From Diadema setosum (Eukaryota; Echinodermata; Echinoidea; Diadematoida; Diadematidae), in contig CM067069.1 in NCBI GenBank assembly GCA_033980235.1, positions 1,608,755-1,672,754 on the forward strand: a stretch of 64,000 bases of DNA. The letters run 5' to 3'. The translations under genes and the position numbers were made by a program. Below the pieces are notes generated by a model. That model worked only from the letters and a program-made list of their open reading frames with translations, ran no database searches and was not told where the DNA came from. Positions 49,101 to 60,433 of the stretch are shown here, in pieces (position 1 is the first letter of the stretch; each line of letters starts with the position of its first letter).

Positions 49101-49601
49101 GTGGTTGTATACACTGCCAAATTAACACGCAGATGAGGAGTGAAGCAATAAGGACGTTTACAGACCTGATTTCAGCCACAGATTTCGGTGAGTTTTTGAC
49201 GTAATTAAACAAAAAATCGCATACCGATTATTGAATGATTATCATAGATTACGATAATTCCTTGTATTTTAGTTTTCCGCGATTAATAAAGATATTCATG
49301 AAGGAGTCGCACAACCACACTGAAAAATGACAACGTCTGCGAGAGAATAGAGGTGCAGCCGCTGTCTCTACAGCGGCTGCGTGTAGCTAAATGTAACTTG
49401 CTCGATACTTTCACTACACCACTCAATAACAAACGCGTGGGACTAAACACTACGCTGTAGTGTAACTCTTACACTGTATGTACTAAACCCAGATCCAACT
49501 TAGGCTACATTCTACACAGTCTAAAGTAGTACGCATAGAGGCATTGATATATTACCTTTAGTCCGTTCAAGGGACAAGGACGGTTGGTTCATATGGGCCA
49601 T
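44571..49601 (-). CDS. C12orf57: Protein C10 homologue (C12orf57), complete, 123 aa
   Basis: Three minus-strand exons: 49601-49556, 45867-45691 and 44719-44571, both introns phase 1, stop TGA 44573-44571. The product runs from MAHMNQPSLSLERTK through VLEAFAAPENKALMD, NDMMHMMHLVFPVSTQIQ and YGFSPDGEG to a Pro-rich tail (FLPPLPAMAPP). It follows human C10 almost block by block (PEN, ND, PVxTQIQ, YGFxxDGEG, FLPP), and 123 residues compares with 126 in human. A second in-frame ATG is at codon 4. Family knowledge: a small conserved intracellular protein, needed for normal human brain development (Temtamy syndrome), molecular mechanism not settled. Exon 1 was found by matching phase and the QPxLSxERTK segment; it lies about 3.7 kb from exon 2. 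Confidence 0.92.
45405..45548. repeat. Possible pogo/Tigger-like element end
   Basis: TACAGTCAACCTTGCTTAAG followed by GTCGAA recalls the CAGTxxAACCT termini of pogo-group elements. It lies beside a similar CCCGTTATAAC stretch at 45007. Heavily decayed. Confidence 0.3.
45549..45639. repeat. 91-bp direct repeat, copy 1 (next to C10 exon 2)
   Basis: CAGACATTAAATTAGTATTT ... CATCTAAAATG; copy 2 is at 46454-46544 with about 5 differences. The pair brackets exon 2 of C10. Confidence 0.9.
45691..45867 (-). CDS. C12orf57: C10 exon 2
   Basis: Acceptor ccccccacag|CTGCC and donor GGGGAAG|gtatgg, phase 1 in and out. Encodes the conserved core LKDVLEAFAAPEN to YGFSPDGE. Confidence 0.95.
46146..46178. 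repeat. (CA)n microsatellite
   Basis: CA tract in C10 intron 1 followed by an A-run. Other CA tracts: 24155-24186, 37008-37055, 50918-50957, 62686-62717. Confidence 0.95.
46454..46544. repeat. 91-bp direct repeat, copy 2
   Basis: Same sequence as 45549-45639, same orientation, on the other side of C10 exon 2. Confidence 0.9.
46742..47018. repeat. Hairpin MITE, family of 7321-7675
   Basis: Starts AAGGGATGGTATAG. The internal stem GTTTATTTGATAAAAT / ATCAAATAAACTTTGAATTC surrounds GAGATATCC/GGATATCTC. Same family as 7321-7675 in the opposite orientation. Confidence 0.65.
48158..49118. mobile_element. 961-bp inverted-repeat element in C10 intron 1
   Basis: The left arm from 48158 (GGCAGTGTATACAACCACAC) is inverted in the right arm ending 49118 (GGTTGTATACACTGCC) over about 110 bp, with repeated ACACGCGTGTG and CACACTCGTGTG palindromes inside each arm. 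The interior (48490-48720) is unusually GC- and CpG-rich for this window. No transposase frame. Confidence 0.8.
49556..49601 (-). CDS. C12orf57: C10 exon 1
   Basis: ATG GCC CAT ATG, 15 codons plus one base, donor ACTAAAG|gtaata. The split codon G|CT gives Ala as it joins exon 2. The surrounding AAAATATGGCC is a reasonable start context. Confidence 0.8.
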
Positions 49602-50225
49602 ATTTTGATGACAGATCGAGGAAAACAAAAGAAGCTCGGCTGTGCATTCTCTATCTGGTAATTTTTGTTGTTTTGTTAGCTCTCTAATAAATCATTGCCT
49701 CGAGTAGACTCTAAAACAGCTGTTAAAGGGAATGAATGATCTGCTGCTAGTACAGAGTCTATGGACAGACTGAAGTGACGATTCACCTTTGGCAGTACTA
49801 ACCTTCTGTTCAGGAAGACTATGATATACAACATTTTGTATCCCACCATATCCACAGTCAAACCTGATCCAGACGGGTGCGGCACATTGCAGGGATAGGT
49901 TTTTTTTTTCAGTTTTGTTTTGAGTTTTAATGGGTCTGTTTTTCTCTCCGCTATTATCTCTCTATATCAACACGCACTACATAAGAACAGAATAAGACTA
50001 ATCACCTGTGTGCACAACGTTTTAGACGTATAATGATAAACTTTTAGGACATCGAATTGTCTTATTCATGTTAGTTATAATTAGTTCCTCACTGGATTCC
50101 TGGAGAAACAACAGTACAACTGGGCTCGGAATCTTCGAGTGTGAGTGAATTCCTTGTGACATTTATTGTCTCTTCATTTTGCATGATGCTATAGAGCACT
50201 GAGACGCGCGTTGATACAAAGAAAT

Positions 50226-50260
<35 letters not shown>

Positions 50261-50912
50261 AAGCAGTCTTTTATGTGGCTTCAATAAATAATCCTGCATA
50301 CACTGTAGTACTCCCCAAAAGTAAATGGAATTAGTGATCACACTTACATCCTATATCATTAAAACACACATAGACGACTATTTTCTTCATAAATCTCGAG
50401 CAATCTTCTGGCGTGAAAAGTAAGAGAGGGTATCTTAAGGCTCTCGTTTCCTTGTTTTATTTTATTTCGTTGTTTTACTTGTTGTTACGAGTTGAATCGT
50501 TAGGAAACCTACACTCTTCAGTCTGTCATTAATTTTTGAAAAGAAAGGACGTTATCTACTGAGTATCATTTGAATCATCATAACAACGACAGCATTTGAT
50601 GATGAATTCAATTTAATTTCATTCATAAAATTGCCACACAAATTACATTAGGTAACATATGACACTCTACAGTTCAATGAATAGTAACAAATATTTGAAA
50701 ATTCAGTGTAACATACAGACCTGAACTTTTTACACTCCATGATACAGAGATTTAAATCAGCGCAGAGTATATTTGATATTCATAATGGGAAATTAAGATA
50801 ATGTGGGGGGGCTACAGAAAAGCACGTTGTATGCTTATTGGGGGGTACACTGTCCCCGGAAAAGAAATTGAATGCACTCACACGCACTGTAGACCCGTGT
50901 ACAAGCCATGAG

Positions 50913-50959
<47 letters not shown>

Positions 50960-51462
50960 CCACACACACGAATGTAAAATCAACAAAGAGAAAGAAGAAA
51001 GAGATAGAGAATACCAACAAGACCGTCATAGGGCATGGTGTGTATATAGGGGCAGCATAAAGTAGAAAATAATGTGGGTGCATGCAGCTGCGAGAGAAAT
51101 GAAAATAATCCACTGAAAAATAAGAAATTGGAGACGAGCCCGTATGGACCTGTTCAACAACCATGTCGAACATACAATGTTTGTAGGCTTTTGAGCGTAC
51201 GTTGTTAATGTATATAATCAGCGCGAGTTCGTTTATTTCAGTATAGGAATGCCAAATTTTGGGCCATTATAAATAAAAGTATTGTACTACAAACGCATTC
51301 GTCGTCTTGTTTATTGGTATGATGCATGTGACTTTGTCTGGTTGTTATATTTACGGATATATGTTATTATTTTTTATGAAATAAAGACTCTAAAACTTTA
51401 GGTATTTCACAATTATAATATCATTTATTTGTGCATCAAAGTGCTAAGTTCACAAACACAAA

Positions 51463-51493
<31 letters not shown>

Positions 51494-52251
51494 TTTAGAA
51501 TATTAGGGTCTAAATTCTCAACGGATCATGATTATGTACGTCCTGAAACTCACTTTTTCGGTTATCAATATTAATTCATCATGTATTCTGGCTGAGATTC
51601 CCCACGTAAGTATTTCGTAATCTAAATAATACAAAAATTGATCAATGATATTCTAATCGGAGAAAAAAGTTTTAATTTGTAAATGATTGCTCCTGCACGT
51701 CTTAAAATAAGTTAATCCATTTAAATGAGATGAGTATATTCCAATTTAATTGGTCATCAATAAAAAGCCTTAAAAATGTTCGTTGAGTGTACACGATTAA
51801 TGAGTGTTTGACTGAATATATCTTTTATTTGACCAGGAAGGTTATCTATGAGGAATAACTGAATAGCTTGTGTCCTTTTTTTTTTTTTGTAAATGCAAAG
51901 ATGATTTTAAATCCAGTTATTTAAATGATACAGTAAAGTCACCGTCCATACAGCCATCACCACAATATGATAAGCAAGATGCAGGATCAAGGGTTCTTAA
52001 ATTCGTTTCAAAACAGCAAATGTATAATGTTTATGAGCAGGTCAGAAACTTTTAAGACAGTGAAATCACTCTAGATATATAAGATAGAGAGTCATAATTT
52101 GACCAAAACAATTGCTTTGTGATAGAGCATCAAAATCGCATAACTTTCTTTACACCTTCGATTCTAGAGTGTGTAATTGAATACAGTTTGTATACAGTTT
52201 GCAATTATCATTTTGTTCATTTAGTGTATAGTTTGTCCTATCATGTATCTA
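49602..52251. other. Intergenic region between C10 and the kinase, part 1
   Basis: Contains a (CAA)n tract (50229-50262), a region resembling the 3' tail of a non-LTR element in reverse (about 50600-50800), a CA microsatellite (50918-50957) and a TA tract (51463-51485). The C10 promoter should lie just above 49602, but no clear core element was seen. Confidence 0.4.
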
Positions 52252-52543
52252 CTCTCTAAAAAAAAAACCCCGAGTGAAAATATTCACTCTTGAAGGAGTA
52301 AATACCAAAAAGAGCGAATTTAGAGTGAAATTGGAGTGGATTTAGAGTGAAAATGTTCATTTCACTCATTTTGGAGTGACCTCAGGGATCACTCGAAGAT
52401 TTTGGAGTGATCCCTGACGTCACTCTAAAACGAGTGAAAATGAACCTTTTCACTCTAAATTCACTCCAATTTCACTCTAAATTCATTTTTTTTTTGGTAT
52501 TCACTCCTTCAAGAGTGAATATTTTCACTCGAGTTTTAGAGAG
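52252..52543. repeat. Near-perfect palindrome of about 290 bp
   Basis: CTCTCTAAA ... CGAGTGAAAATATTCACTCT on the left is mirrored by AGAGTGAATATTTTCACTCG ... TTTAGAGAG on the right, and the inner parts also pair (AGAGTGAAATTGGAGTG). The whole element is rich in GAGTG/CACTC. Hairpin MITE. Confidence 0.9.
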
Positions 52544-53380
52544 CAAAAGTCACTTCCAGATGCGATGCCATGCACATGTCCAGTCAAGTTGAATTTGGAT
52601 GAACAAAAAAGTAGAATCAGACGTGAACAGAGGTATAGGAATTTCGTCCAAGTCGGACATGAAATGAGAAAGATGTAGAAGTAAACATTTAGCATTATTC
52701 CATTCAAATTCTCCTCTTGATTGTGAATTATATAGGCTATAGATGCCAAATACAACTGTCCAAAACAGTTATGCACAGAAATATCATAAAATTGTTGTTG
52801 CTTTTTTATCGATATTTGATCTATAGGCCTTATATGGCCCCCTAAAATACTCTCCTGATTTCCACTTTAATTGAACCCCCCCCCCCCCCCACAAAAAAAA
52901 AAAAGAGAGAAAGAAATTGATGAGAAAAAAAAATTCTTTACTTCGATTCTTTTTATAAGAGGAAATTAAGGAAGGATGCAGTTCGGTGGCGGGAAACTTT
53001 TGAGGCCATGACATAGGAAAATGGTTTCTGGATACCATTTACATTAAAAAGTGAAATTCATTTTGTTTGTTTTTTGAATTATATGTCTGATATTGATGAA
53101 GCCTGGACAGTGATTTTGATAGGGCCTATCACTCTACACATCCAAACCAACTGATAAGTGACAGTATAAGAGTAGGCTACAGTGAAGTGCGATGAATACA
53201 TTTTAATCATATGATAAAGACGTAGATGAATTAAATGCATTCGGGAAATGGGGAAAGAAGAATTTCAGTCAATTCAAGAAACTTTCACAATACAGTGTAT
53301 TACCATCGAAACAAGATTGGTATGAATCGGTTAGTCATAGTGTTGTACAAAATGAAATCTCGCTGTTCCCGTCCCCACAA
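52544..53380. other. Intergenic region upstream of the kinase
   Basis: A C-run/A-run junction (52875-52904) and AT-rich sequence. No coding region seen. Confidence 0.4.
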
Positions 53381-53441
53381 TTTGACGCATGCGCACGGCA
53401 AGTAGTTTGGCGTTGCCACTGGAAAAGCACAGCTAAGAAAG
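53381..53441 (+). promoter_or_regulatory. Probable kinase promoter with NRF-1-like site
   Basis: ACGCATGCGCAC at 53385-53396 fits the NRF-1 half-site palindrome and sits about 50 bases before the start codon in a locally CpG-richer stretch. No TATA box is visible. The transcription start is not determined. Confidence 0.45.
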
Positions 53442-53456
53442 ATGGAGAACTATGTG
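53442..53456 (+). CDS. Kinase exon 1
   Basis: ATGGAGAACTATGTG|gtgagt, five codons, phase 0. The start lies just after the NRF-1-like site and joins in frame to the glycine-loop exon across a 154-bp intron. Confidence 0.7.
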
Positions 53457-56400
53457 GTGAGTTCCGTAGATCCGGGATAGGAAACTTACTTTGAAATCGT
53501 GTGTTCTGCTGTACCAAACGAAATTATGTTTTAATATTGGTAGAATTCTGTCATACAGAGTCGTACATTTTGCTTCTCAATGTTATTTAATCCTGTCATT
53601 TCTTGTACAGCTCGAAAACAGCCGACTGGGCAAAGGTGCCCAGGGGCAGGTATTCCTGGCGAAGAACAAGGATGATGGAAAGACGTACGTGCTGAAAAAG
53701 GTAAGGGGTAGGGCCTAGGCCTAGGCCTATTATGTCATGCACTGCACTGTCAAATGCAGTCCACTCTTTAGCTCTTGTCAGCACAGCGGCGTTAGCCTCT
53801 TCGACAGGACGACAGCTTGTATTATTGCGTGTTTTGACCTTCTGTTTTAGTGCTGAAGATCATCGTAACATGACTTCCGAACTGAACACTACGTTCCTTT
53901 TTTTCTTCAGTAAATTAATTGTAATCTATTGATGTTCAGTAAGGCTATGTTAATCCAATTTATTGTCATGTTGTGTTTTGAGCTAACCATCATCATTAAC
54001 TTTTAGAATATGCAAAGAAAATATCTCTTTAGAACCCAGAATACAGTGTGACTGAGATTCATTGTGTATGTTGCCTAACTCAGTGTAACATCAATCCTGA
54101 ACTAACTATACACAGCCCAGTCGCTGTATAAATACTGTAAAATAGCGACACTCCGACAGCGTCTGGTCAGGCTAATCCTGAACAAACTAATGTTAACCAT
54201 TAGATCTATTTATCAAAGACAAAGTCACCATACATTCACATAATGTCTACAGACCGAGACACTACTATCGGTGAGCAAAGTAACTAGAATCTAGCCTTTG
54301 CAGTCCGAAAGATTAATAAAATGATACACATGTGTAAGTTCTTCTCTCCTGTGCCAAACAGGCATCTGCTCTGTGCACTAATACATCAGCCTGTTTGGTT
54401 CCATTTGGAACATTTGGCGGTAGCCTACCACAAAAGAAGAAGTTAGAATTATACTGATTTTAACAACAGTTTTATTCATTGATTAATACATTGGGAATCA
54501 TGCAAATTTAACATGGCCCTAAACTTAAATCTACACGTAGATTTGTCTCTGACCTGCCATATGGAGAATTTGATGCATCACGCGTTACCCCGGGGTACCG
54601 TAGTACCCCGGGTAACCGCATTGTGTAGCGCCACCTCACATCCACTCGAGGACAGCCAGAGAAAAATGCATGCACTGTGTGTGCTTGTACATATAGTCAT
54701 TCCCATGCCACTACATGTTATATAGTAAGGGTACTAGGTCTCGCGCAGGGACGTAATGATCGCGCATAGCGTAACTGCGTATAGCAAGCATTAATACGCG
54801 TAAGACTAAGCGCAAAATTTGCCGATACGCCCATGGAATAAACATACCTGACAACCGCTAAAAATGAGAAGGAAGCAGGTAAGAAATTTAGATTTCAAAC
54901 AAATTTTTCACTAAATTTCCAATTTTTTGAAACAAATTTTTCACTAAATTTCCATTTTTTTACGTTATAATTTACCTACCTTAGCTTAAAATCTTTTTTA
55001 AGGATGTTGTAGCCAAGACGTGTCGTCTCGCTTGTCTCGTTCGTATGATCGTAGCCGATAGAATTCGTATTTTGTTCGATCGATCGTTTATAATATTCTA
55101 CGAAAGCCGAAGCACGTTCAGCCGCAGAGAGGGGCAGACACTTTCACGCATGAAACTACATAGGGCAGCTGCGCGATCTTTACATACCCCGAGAAGGTGA
55201 ACGCATAAAAAAAAGTCCGACATACAAACGGCGACAGCGCACTACTCCGTCATCGTATCATCAGGAGATTCTGGGAGGTGATTTTTCTGCATTTTCGTGA
55301 TATTCATTGAGAAATTCAGGTACGATTATGGAATAACTTCTATTATAAGAGCATTTCAAATTTTCGTGCGCGATATCTAGACCCCTCAACCATACTATGC
55401 GTGCATGGAAGCTGCGATACCACTAGCGTGTACTTTAGTGCAGTGCTGTGCAGTGGCTAGCGCGCGCTAGCTCCAGCACCAAAATAATTTCCTCTTTTTT
55501 GGCACCCAGGGTACAACCTTTTTAAAAAAATAAATAATTCAACAAAATGGCTGATTTTTGTTTGGTACCTCGGGATACCATTTATGTCATCATTTGCAGA
55601 TTGTTAAAAGAAAGGTTTCATTTTGTTTTCACAGCACTGCCTATGTATTTCTGATTGGTAAATTGAATACAGATTTAATCCAGAATACAAGTGTATTAAT
55701 GAAACAGATAGAAAAGACTCCTTAATGTGTGTCCTCCCACCACCCTCCCTAAATTTGCCTTCCGCTCTTCACTACCAGTCTGCCCTAGTTAGCATAAAAA
55801 CGCTCACGAATGTTTGCACACACGCACATTTGGCAAGTGTACTTTGGGGACAGCGTGTATCCGTGAGTTAAAAGTGTAGGATGGTGTAAAGAGGTATCAC
55901 AAGATAACTGGGGGGGGGGGGGGGGGGGACATACAAAATATCCAGAAACCTGGGTACCATTTCATGAAAGTTGTCAGTGCTGACAAGTTGTCAGTCTCTG
56001 ACAATCACCATGGAAACAGTCAGTGACCAGAGCATCTCAGCCAATCAAAACCAAGGATTTTGCTGAAATTGTCAGAGACTGACAACTTGTCAGTGCTGAC
56101 TAAATTGATGAAACACCCCCCTGGACTGTTTCTCTACATTGTAAAGCAGGAGAGGGCTGCATAATTCTTGTCACATTTATGTGTTTGCAGTGTGGTGATC
56201 ACAGTGCTACATAATTCAAGTCACATTTTTTTGCAAGGCGACCACATGTATCCATGGCAATGATGTTACATACAGCTGTAGTCCATTACGTATGGCTGTC
56301 ATCATCTTTCCTATGAGTAATTGTATCTTTGACTTGTTTTCCTCATCAGCAATGATGGAAAAAATGTCAGGAATACAGTGGTGGGGTGTCTTTAGGGTTC

Positions 56401-58559
56401 TAAGGGAAAGCAGAACTTACAGAAGTTCATAGTGGGGGAAAAAATGAACAAGATGCTTTACTTAGGAGTAATCTTGCTAAGAAATGACTACACTGCATAT
56501 ATGTGACCCTGCATCACAAAACCAACAGAAAGTTGCCAGACATGGAATTTCATTTAAGGGCATACTCTGAAAGCACAGATTAAGCTTTAAAATTATGTAT
56601 AACTCAGATCAAGTGGACTCTCCTAACCTATCTAAATATTGGAAAGAATAGTATAAAGCACACACTCAGGAAAAGTGTGAACTGAGAAAAGAGGCTTTGA
56701 AGTACAGTGTCTATTCACGTGCTTAATCTTCACCAAGCCGTGCTTGCTGTGCAATGAATGAGACAAAAAACAGGATGTAAACCCCCGGAGTAACAACAAT
56801 GAAGGGATTATTAGATTAAATTGAAATTGAGCATGCTTTATCAATACATTCTGCCCATAATCAATGCCAACTTTCAAAGCAGTACCATTATCATTTCAAA
56901 AGTTACTAGTCTAGTTGAAAGTGAAGAGTGTGTACAAGGTTTTTAAGAAATGAAAAGGGGACTCTAAAGACACACCTAATCACACTATCCTACCAAAAAA
57001 TGTTCGAGATAAACTGCTAAAATGCACACTTTCCTGCCCTTTTTATGATCCCAAATTTTAGCATAATGTAGAAGAAGGCTTTGTCTTTCAGAAAATATGA
57101 AAAAGTCAAGATTGGTTAGGTTGACCCATTTCACTTATTTTCAGTCCTCGCACAATATCAGTGTGTGCAACTTTTTGTTCGTTTTGTGATGCACGGTCAC
57201 ATATAACACGCAAATGCCATTCATCCACATGTTTCCATGTTATCAAACCATTGAGGATGGGCTGATATTGCTATAACCTGCCATTTCCCATTGACACCTG
57301 CCCGAATATACTTAGGACTAGTTTTCAACAGGTTAATTATTAACATTAGATATTGCAGGAAAACATGCAAGTTCGGCTTGGCCTAGAGGAAGGTGCATGC
57401 CAACATATTTTGTTTTAAAATCATATTAGTACTTTAGCAATGATTGACAGATGATGTCAATGGCAAAGGTTTTGAAAGTTTTTGTGTGTGCGTATCCAAG
57501 TAATCTGAAGAAAAATAATAGAAATATCTCTATGAAATGTATTGCATACAATATACTGATAATGTAAATCTATTCCTCTGGCCACACAAATGATGGTCAG
57601 GGTATTATAAAGTAAATCAATACAGAGCAGGCATTTTCACTGTTTCTAGATAAATATCAGGTAAAGAGAATTTATGGTTAAAAACATCATTTTAGCAGTA
57701 ACAATAACCACAGCCATGGTGGAAATGATGTCGTCACTTCACAAGTTTCCCATTGATTTGTACAGGCTACATCCTCAATGAGCTTCTTTTTTGATATTGA
57801 CACTGAAGCAATAGGAATAGGTGGTATCCTCCACATCATAATCATTAGGCATAAGATTTGTAACATACAGAACAGTGACTTATGAGGGTTAATACGTCTA
57901 GGTGTTACTTGTAGCTGCTGAATCATCATGATCAGCCAGTAAACATGAATTGTAAAAAATATTTGATGGAATAAACCAGTAGAAGAGCTGTGAGATGATG
58001 AAGCCACTGTTATGGGTATGTACTTGCTTTTAGATGAAATCATAGATCCATTGCTAATTCCATGAATTTTGTTATTTTCATTTTCAATTCCATAATCTTT
58101 TTTTCATGTGCAAGTATGATTCTACAAAGACGTCAACCACTTTGTTTTCCTGATTTGACTTTGTTTATTAGTCACCTTGAACATGCTAAAGACAGGGCTG
58201 CACACTAACCCATTTTTTTCCCCCTAACTGGTTCGGCCTGTCTTTCAGACCAGCAGGTATCCATTTTCTTTTCCATTTTTTATTGGCCCAATCCTGAAAA
58301 AGTTATTGGTCAGACAGTAATTTTTACTGGTCAGGGACTGTCAGACCAGTGCCAGTGTGCAGCGTTGCTAAAGATATGCTTTGAGAAATAATGGATGGTG
58401 TTGTATTTGTGTGAAGGAATGAAATGTCTTTCTGAACCTGTAATTACTTTGTTCATTGTAATTTTCATTGAATATTTCATGTAATTTTCATAATTGATTG
58501 ATTTGCTCCATTAGGTTGAATGCACAGATGAGACAGAGGCCACCAAGGCATTTAAGGAG
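53442..58559 (+). CDS. Ser/Thr protein kinase, N-terminal exons (gene continues)
   Basis: Three phase-0 exons: 53442-53456, 53611-53700 and 58515-58559, giving 50 residues so far. Residues 11-19 are the glycine loop (LGKGAQGQV, GxGxxG at 12-17), and Lys34 in YVLKK is the expected ATP-anchoring lysine. It is followed by VECTDETEATKAFKE, where helix C should begin. The kinase domain starts within about ten residues of the N-terminus, as in NEK kinases; NEK-like is my best guess on that layout only. The rest of the domain was not found in the remaining 5.4 kb, so the next intron probably runs past the window. Confidence 0.8.
53611..53700 (+). CDS. Kinase exon 2, glycine loop and catalytic Lys
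   Basis: Acceptor cttgtacag|CTCGAA and donor AAAAAG|gtaagg, 30 codons, reading LENSRLGKGAQGQVFLAKNK then DDGKTYVLKK. Confidence 0.9.
54584..54616. repeat. 33-bp GC-rich palindrome
   Basis: GTTACCCCGGGGTAC, four-base spacer CGTA, GTACCCCGGGTAAC: nearly perfect inverted repeat in kinase intron 2. Confidence 0.85.
54617..55951. other. Kinase intron 2, unique-looking part
   Basis: Comparatively CpG-rich (54730-55480) with GCGTA/TACGC-rich short inverted motifs. No exon with paired splice sites recognised. A long G-run is at 55911-55928. Confidence 0.4.
55952..56120. repeat. Hairpin MITE with CCATTTCAT end
   Basis: GTTGTCAGTGCTGACAAGTT / GTCAGTCTCTGACAAT on the left is mirrored by ATTGTCAGAGACTGAC / AACTTGTCAGTGCTGAC on the right, with end GGGTACCATTTCATGAAA. 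Type of 14570-14741. Confidence 0.85.
56512..57201. mobile_element. 690-bp TIR element in kinase intron 2
   Basis: The left end TGTGACCCTGCATCACAAAA is inverted at the right end (TTTTGTGATGCACGGTCACA), with inner match AACAGAAAGTTG / CAACTTTTTGTTC. TATA on both sides may be the target duplication. No transposase frame. Confidence 0.75.
57202..58514. other. Rest of kinase intron 2
   Basis: 58190-58370 has short inverted ends (GGGCTGCACACT / AGTGTGCAGC) around a duplicated CTGGTCAGAC motif, possibly another small hairpin element. Otherwise no features. Confidence 0.35.
58515..58559 (+). CDS. Kinase exon 3
   Basis: Acceptor tccattag|GTTGAA and donor AAGGAG|gtaaga, 15 codons VECTDETEATKAFKE, phase 0. 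It continues naturally from YVLKK. Confidence 0.8.
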
Positions 58560-59401
58560 GTAAGAATTATGCTGGACTTTTTTGTGTGTATTTGTGTCTC
58601 TTTGTGATATGGTTTAGAAGTGGAGAATATTGTTTACAACTTTTTTTCAGACATTACACCAGTGAATACGATTGTGATTCCTGGCAATGATATTTTTAAA
58701 GGGGGAAGGAATTTTCTAAAACAAACACAAAGTTATGGATAATTTTGGGTCAACCTTTTATTTTTCATGTGTCTCACACAAGACATGTAAGGCTTAAATC
58801 CATCCTCTGAAACTCATAAAAGAAAAGGTTAAAAATTATGTGATAAAAGGGGGGGGGATAGATTTTGCAGGGAAATTTCGTGGATTATTTTTGTTCATGA
58901 TACCGCAATTCATGCTCAGTCATTTATACATGTATCATTAATTCAGCATCACCGCAGGGCTGGTCTCAGCTGTTTGGATTTTCAAATACAGTGTAAAAGG
59001 ACGTGAGGGAACTACAAAAATTATTTCCATTGGATTTCATTGTTGGGAAACAGGTTGCGGCTATTGCATAATAGATTGCAAAACATATTAATCCTGATGA
59101 GTGTTTAAATTCCAAATCATTGTAGGTGCTATGCTCTATAAGGCACAGGATAAGAGAAGATATACTCATTTAAAAAAAAAAAAAAATCCTCTTCAGAATT
59201 TTCTGGATTCAAAAGGATGATACTTGTTATATTTTTAGTTACAGATATCATACTGTAGGATAGAGTATCCATGTCAATGCAATATTTGCTTGCCTATCAT
59301 ACAAATAAAAGTACAGTCTCTGGGATGTGAAACATTTTTATAGTGTACCTTGAGTGAATAGAAAATGAATGGTTCTGGTCACAATGTTGAGCATTGTATC
59401 A

Positions 59402-60433
59402 TTAAAGATAATAAAAAGTTTTGGTACCTCAAAAGTGTCCTTGAATTTCCTTGTCTTTAGTTTGTGTTTCAGGTTAAAGTACCTTTCATATAACTAACAC
59501 TGTGAGACTTACTCGCCCCAAAGTGCTCTCATGTCTTAGTAATCATGCAATTAACTGCGACCAGCAGCCCCATACGCATAGCGACCAGTAGTCCCATACG
59601 CATAGCGTAATCGGGCTTCGCATTGTAGCATTCAGGATCATGACAGATTTAGTATCACAGGGTAAATGTCAACTTAAAATCCCATAGATTCTTCAATTTG
59701 AAGACTTACCAATTAAGTTGAAGTATTGAAAACAGGCTTCGGGCAACGTTTGGTTCTGCCTATAGTCCCTTTCTGTTCGAATTGATGACTGAATGTGACT
59801 CGGTCGACAGGACCTCAGGAGAGCTACATACAGTACACTGAATACTACAGCCAATGCATGCGAACACATCGCATGCACACAAATTTCAAATCCATGAACG
59901 GATAAGATGTTCGTGTGCGCATGCGCTGGCCATGGTATCCAGTGTATGTAGCTCTCCCAAGGTCCTCTCGACCGAGTCACATTCAGTCATCAATTCGAAC
60001 AGAAAGGGACTATTGGCAGAACCAAACGTTGTTCGAAGCCTGTTTTCAATACTTCAACTTAATTGGTAAGTCTTCAAATCGAAGAAATTTTTGGATTTTA
60101 AGTTGACATTTACCCGCGATACTAATTCTGTCACGATCCTGAATGCTACAATGCGAAGCCCCATTACGCTATGCGTATGGGGCTGCTGGTCGCAGTTAGC
60201 TATGCGTACAATGGGCTGCACGCTGCTGGTCGCAGTCAGTGGTTTCGTACAATATTTATCGACGCTGTACAGCGTCGGCTCTGGTACGAAACCATTAGTG
60301 CATGATTACTAAGACATGAGAGCACTTTGGGGCGAGTAATTCTCACAGACAACGTACTTTAACCTGAAACACAAACCAAGACAAGGAAATTCAGGGAAGC
60401 TTTTGAGGTACCAAAACTTTTTATTATCTTTAA
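59402..60433. mobile_element. TTAA-flanked 1-kb inverted repeat (element 3)
   Basis: Outer ends TTAAAGATAATAAAAAGTTT and AAACTTTTTATTATCTTTAA. The arms (about 59402-59880 and 59910-60433) are strongly similar through CTCATGTCTTAGTAATCATG, GACCAGCAGCCCCATACGCA and AACAGAAAGGGACTAT. The right arm has about 90 extra bases (60205-60300) including a smaller GTTTCGTAC/GTACGAAAC hairpin. TTAA at both ends suggests piggyBac-type insertion. Confidence 0.85.
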
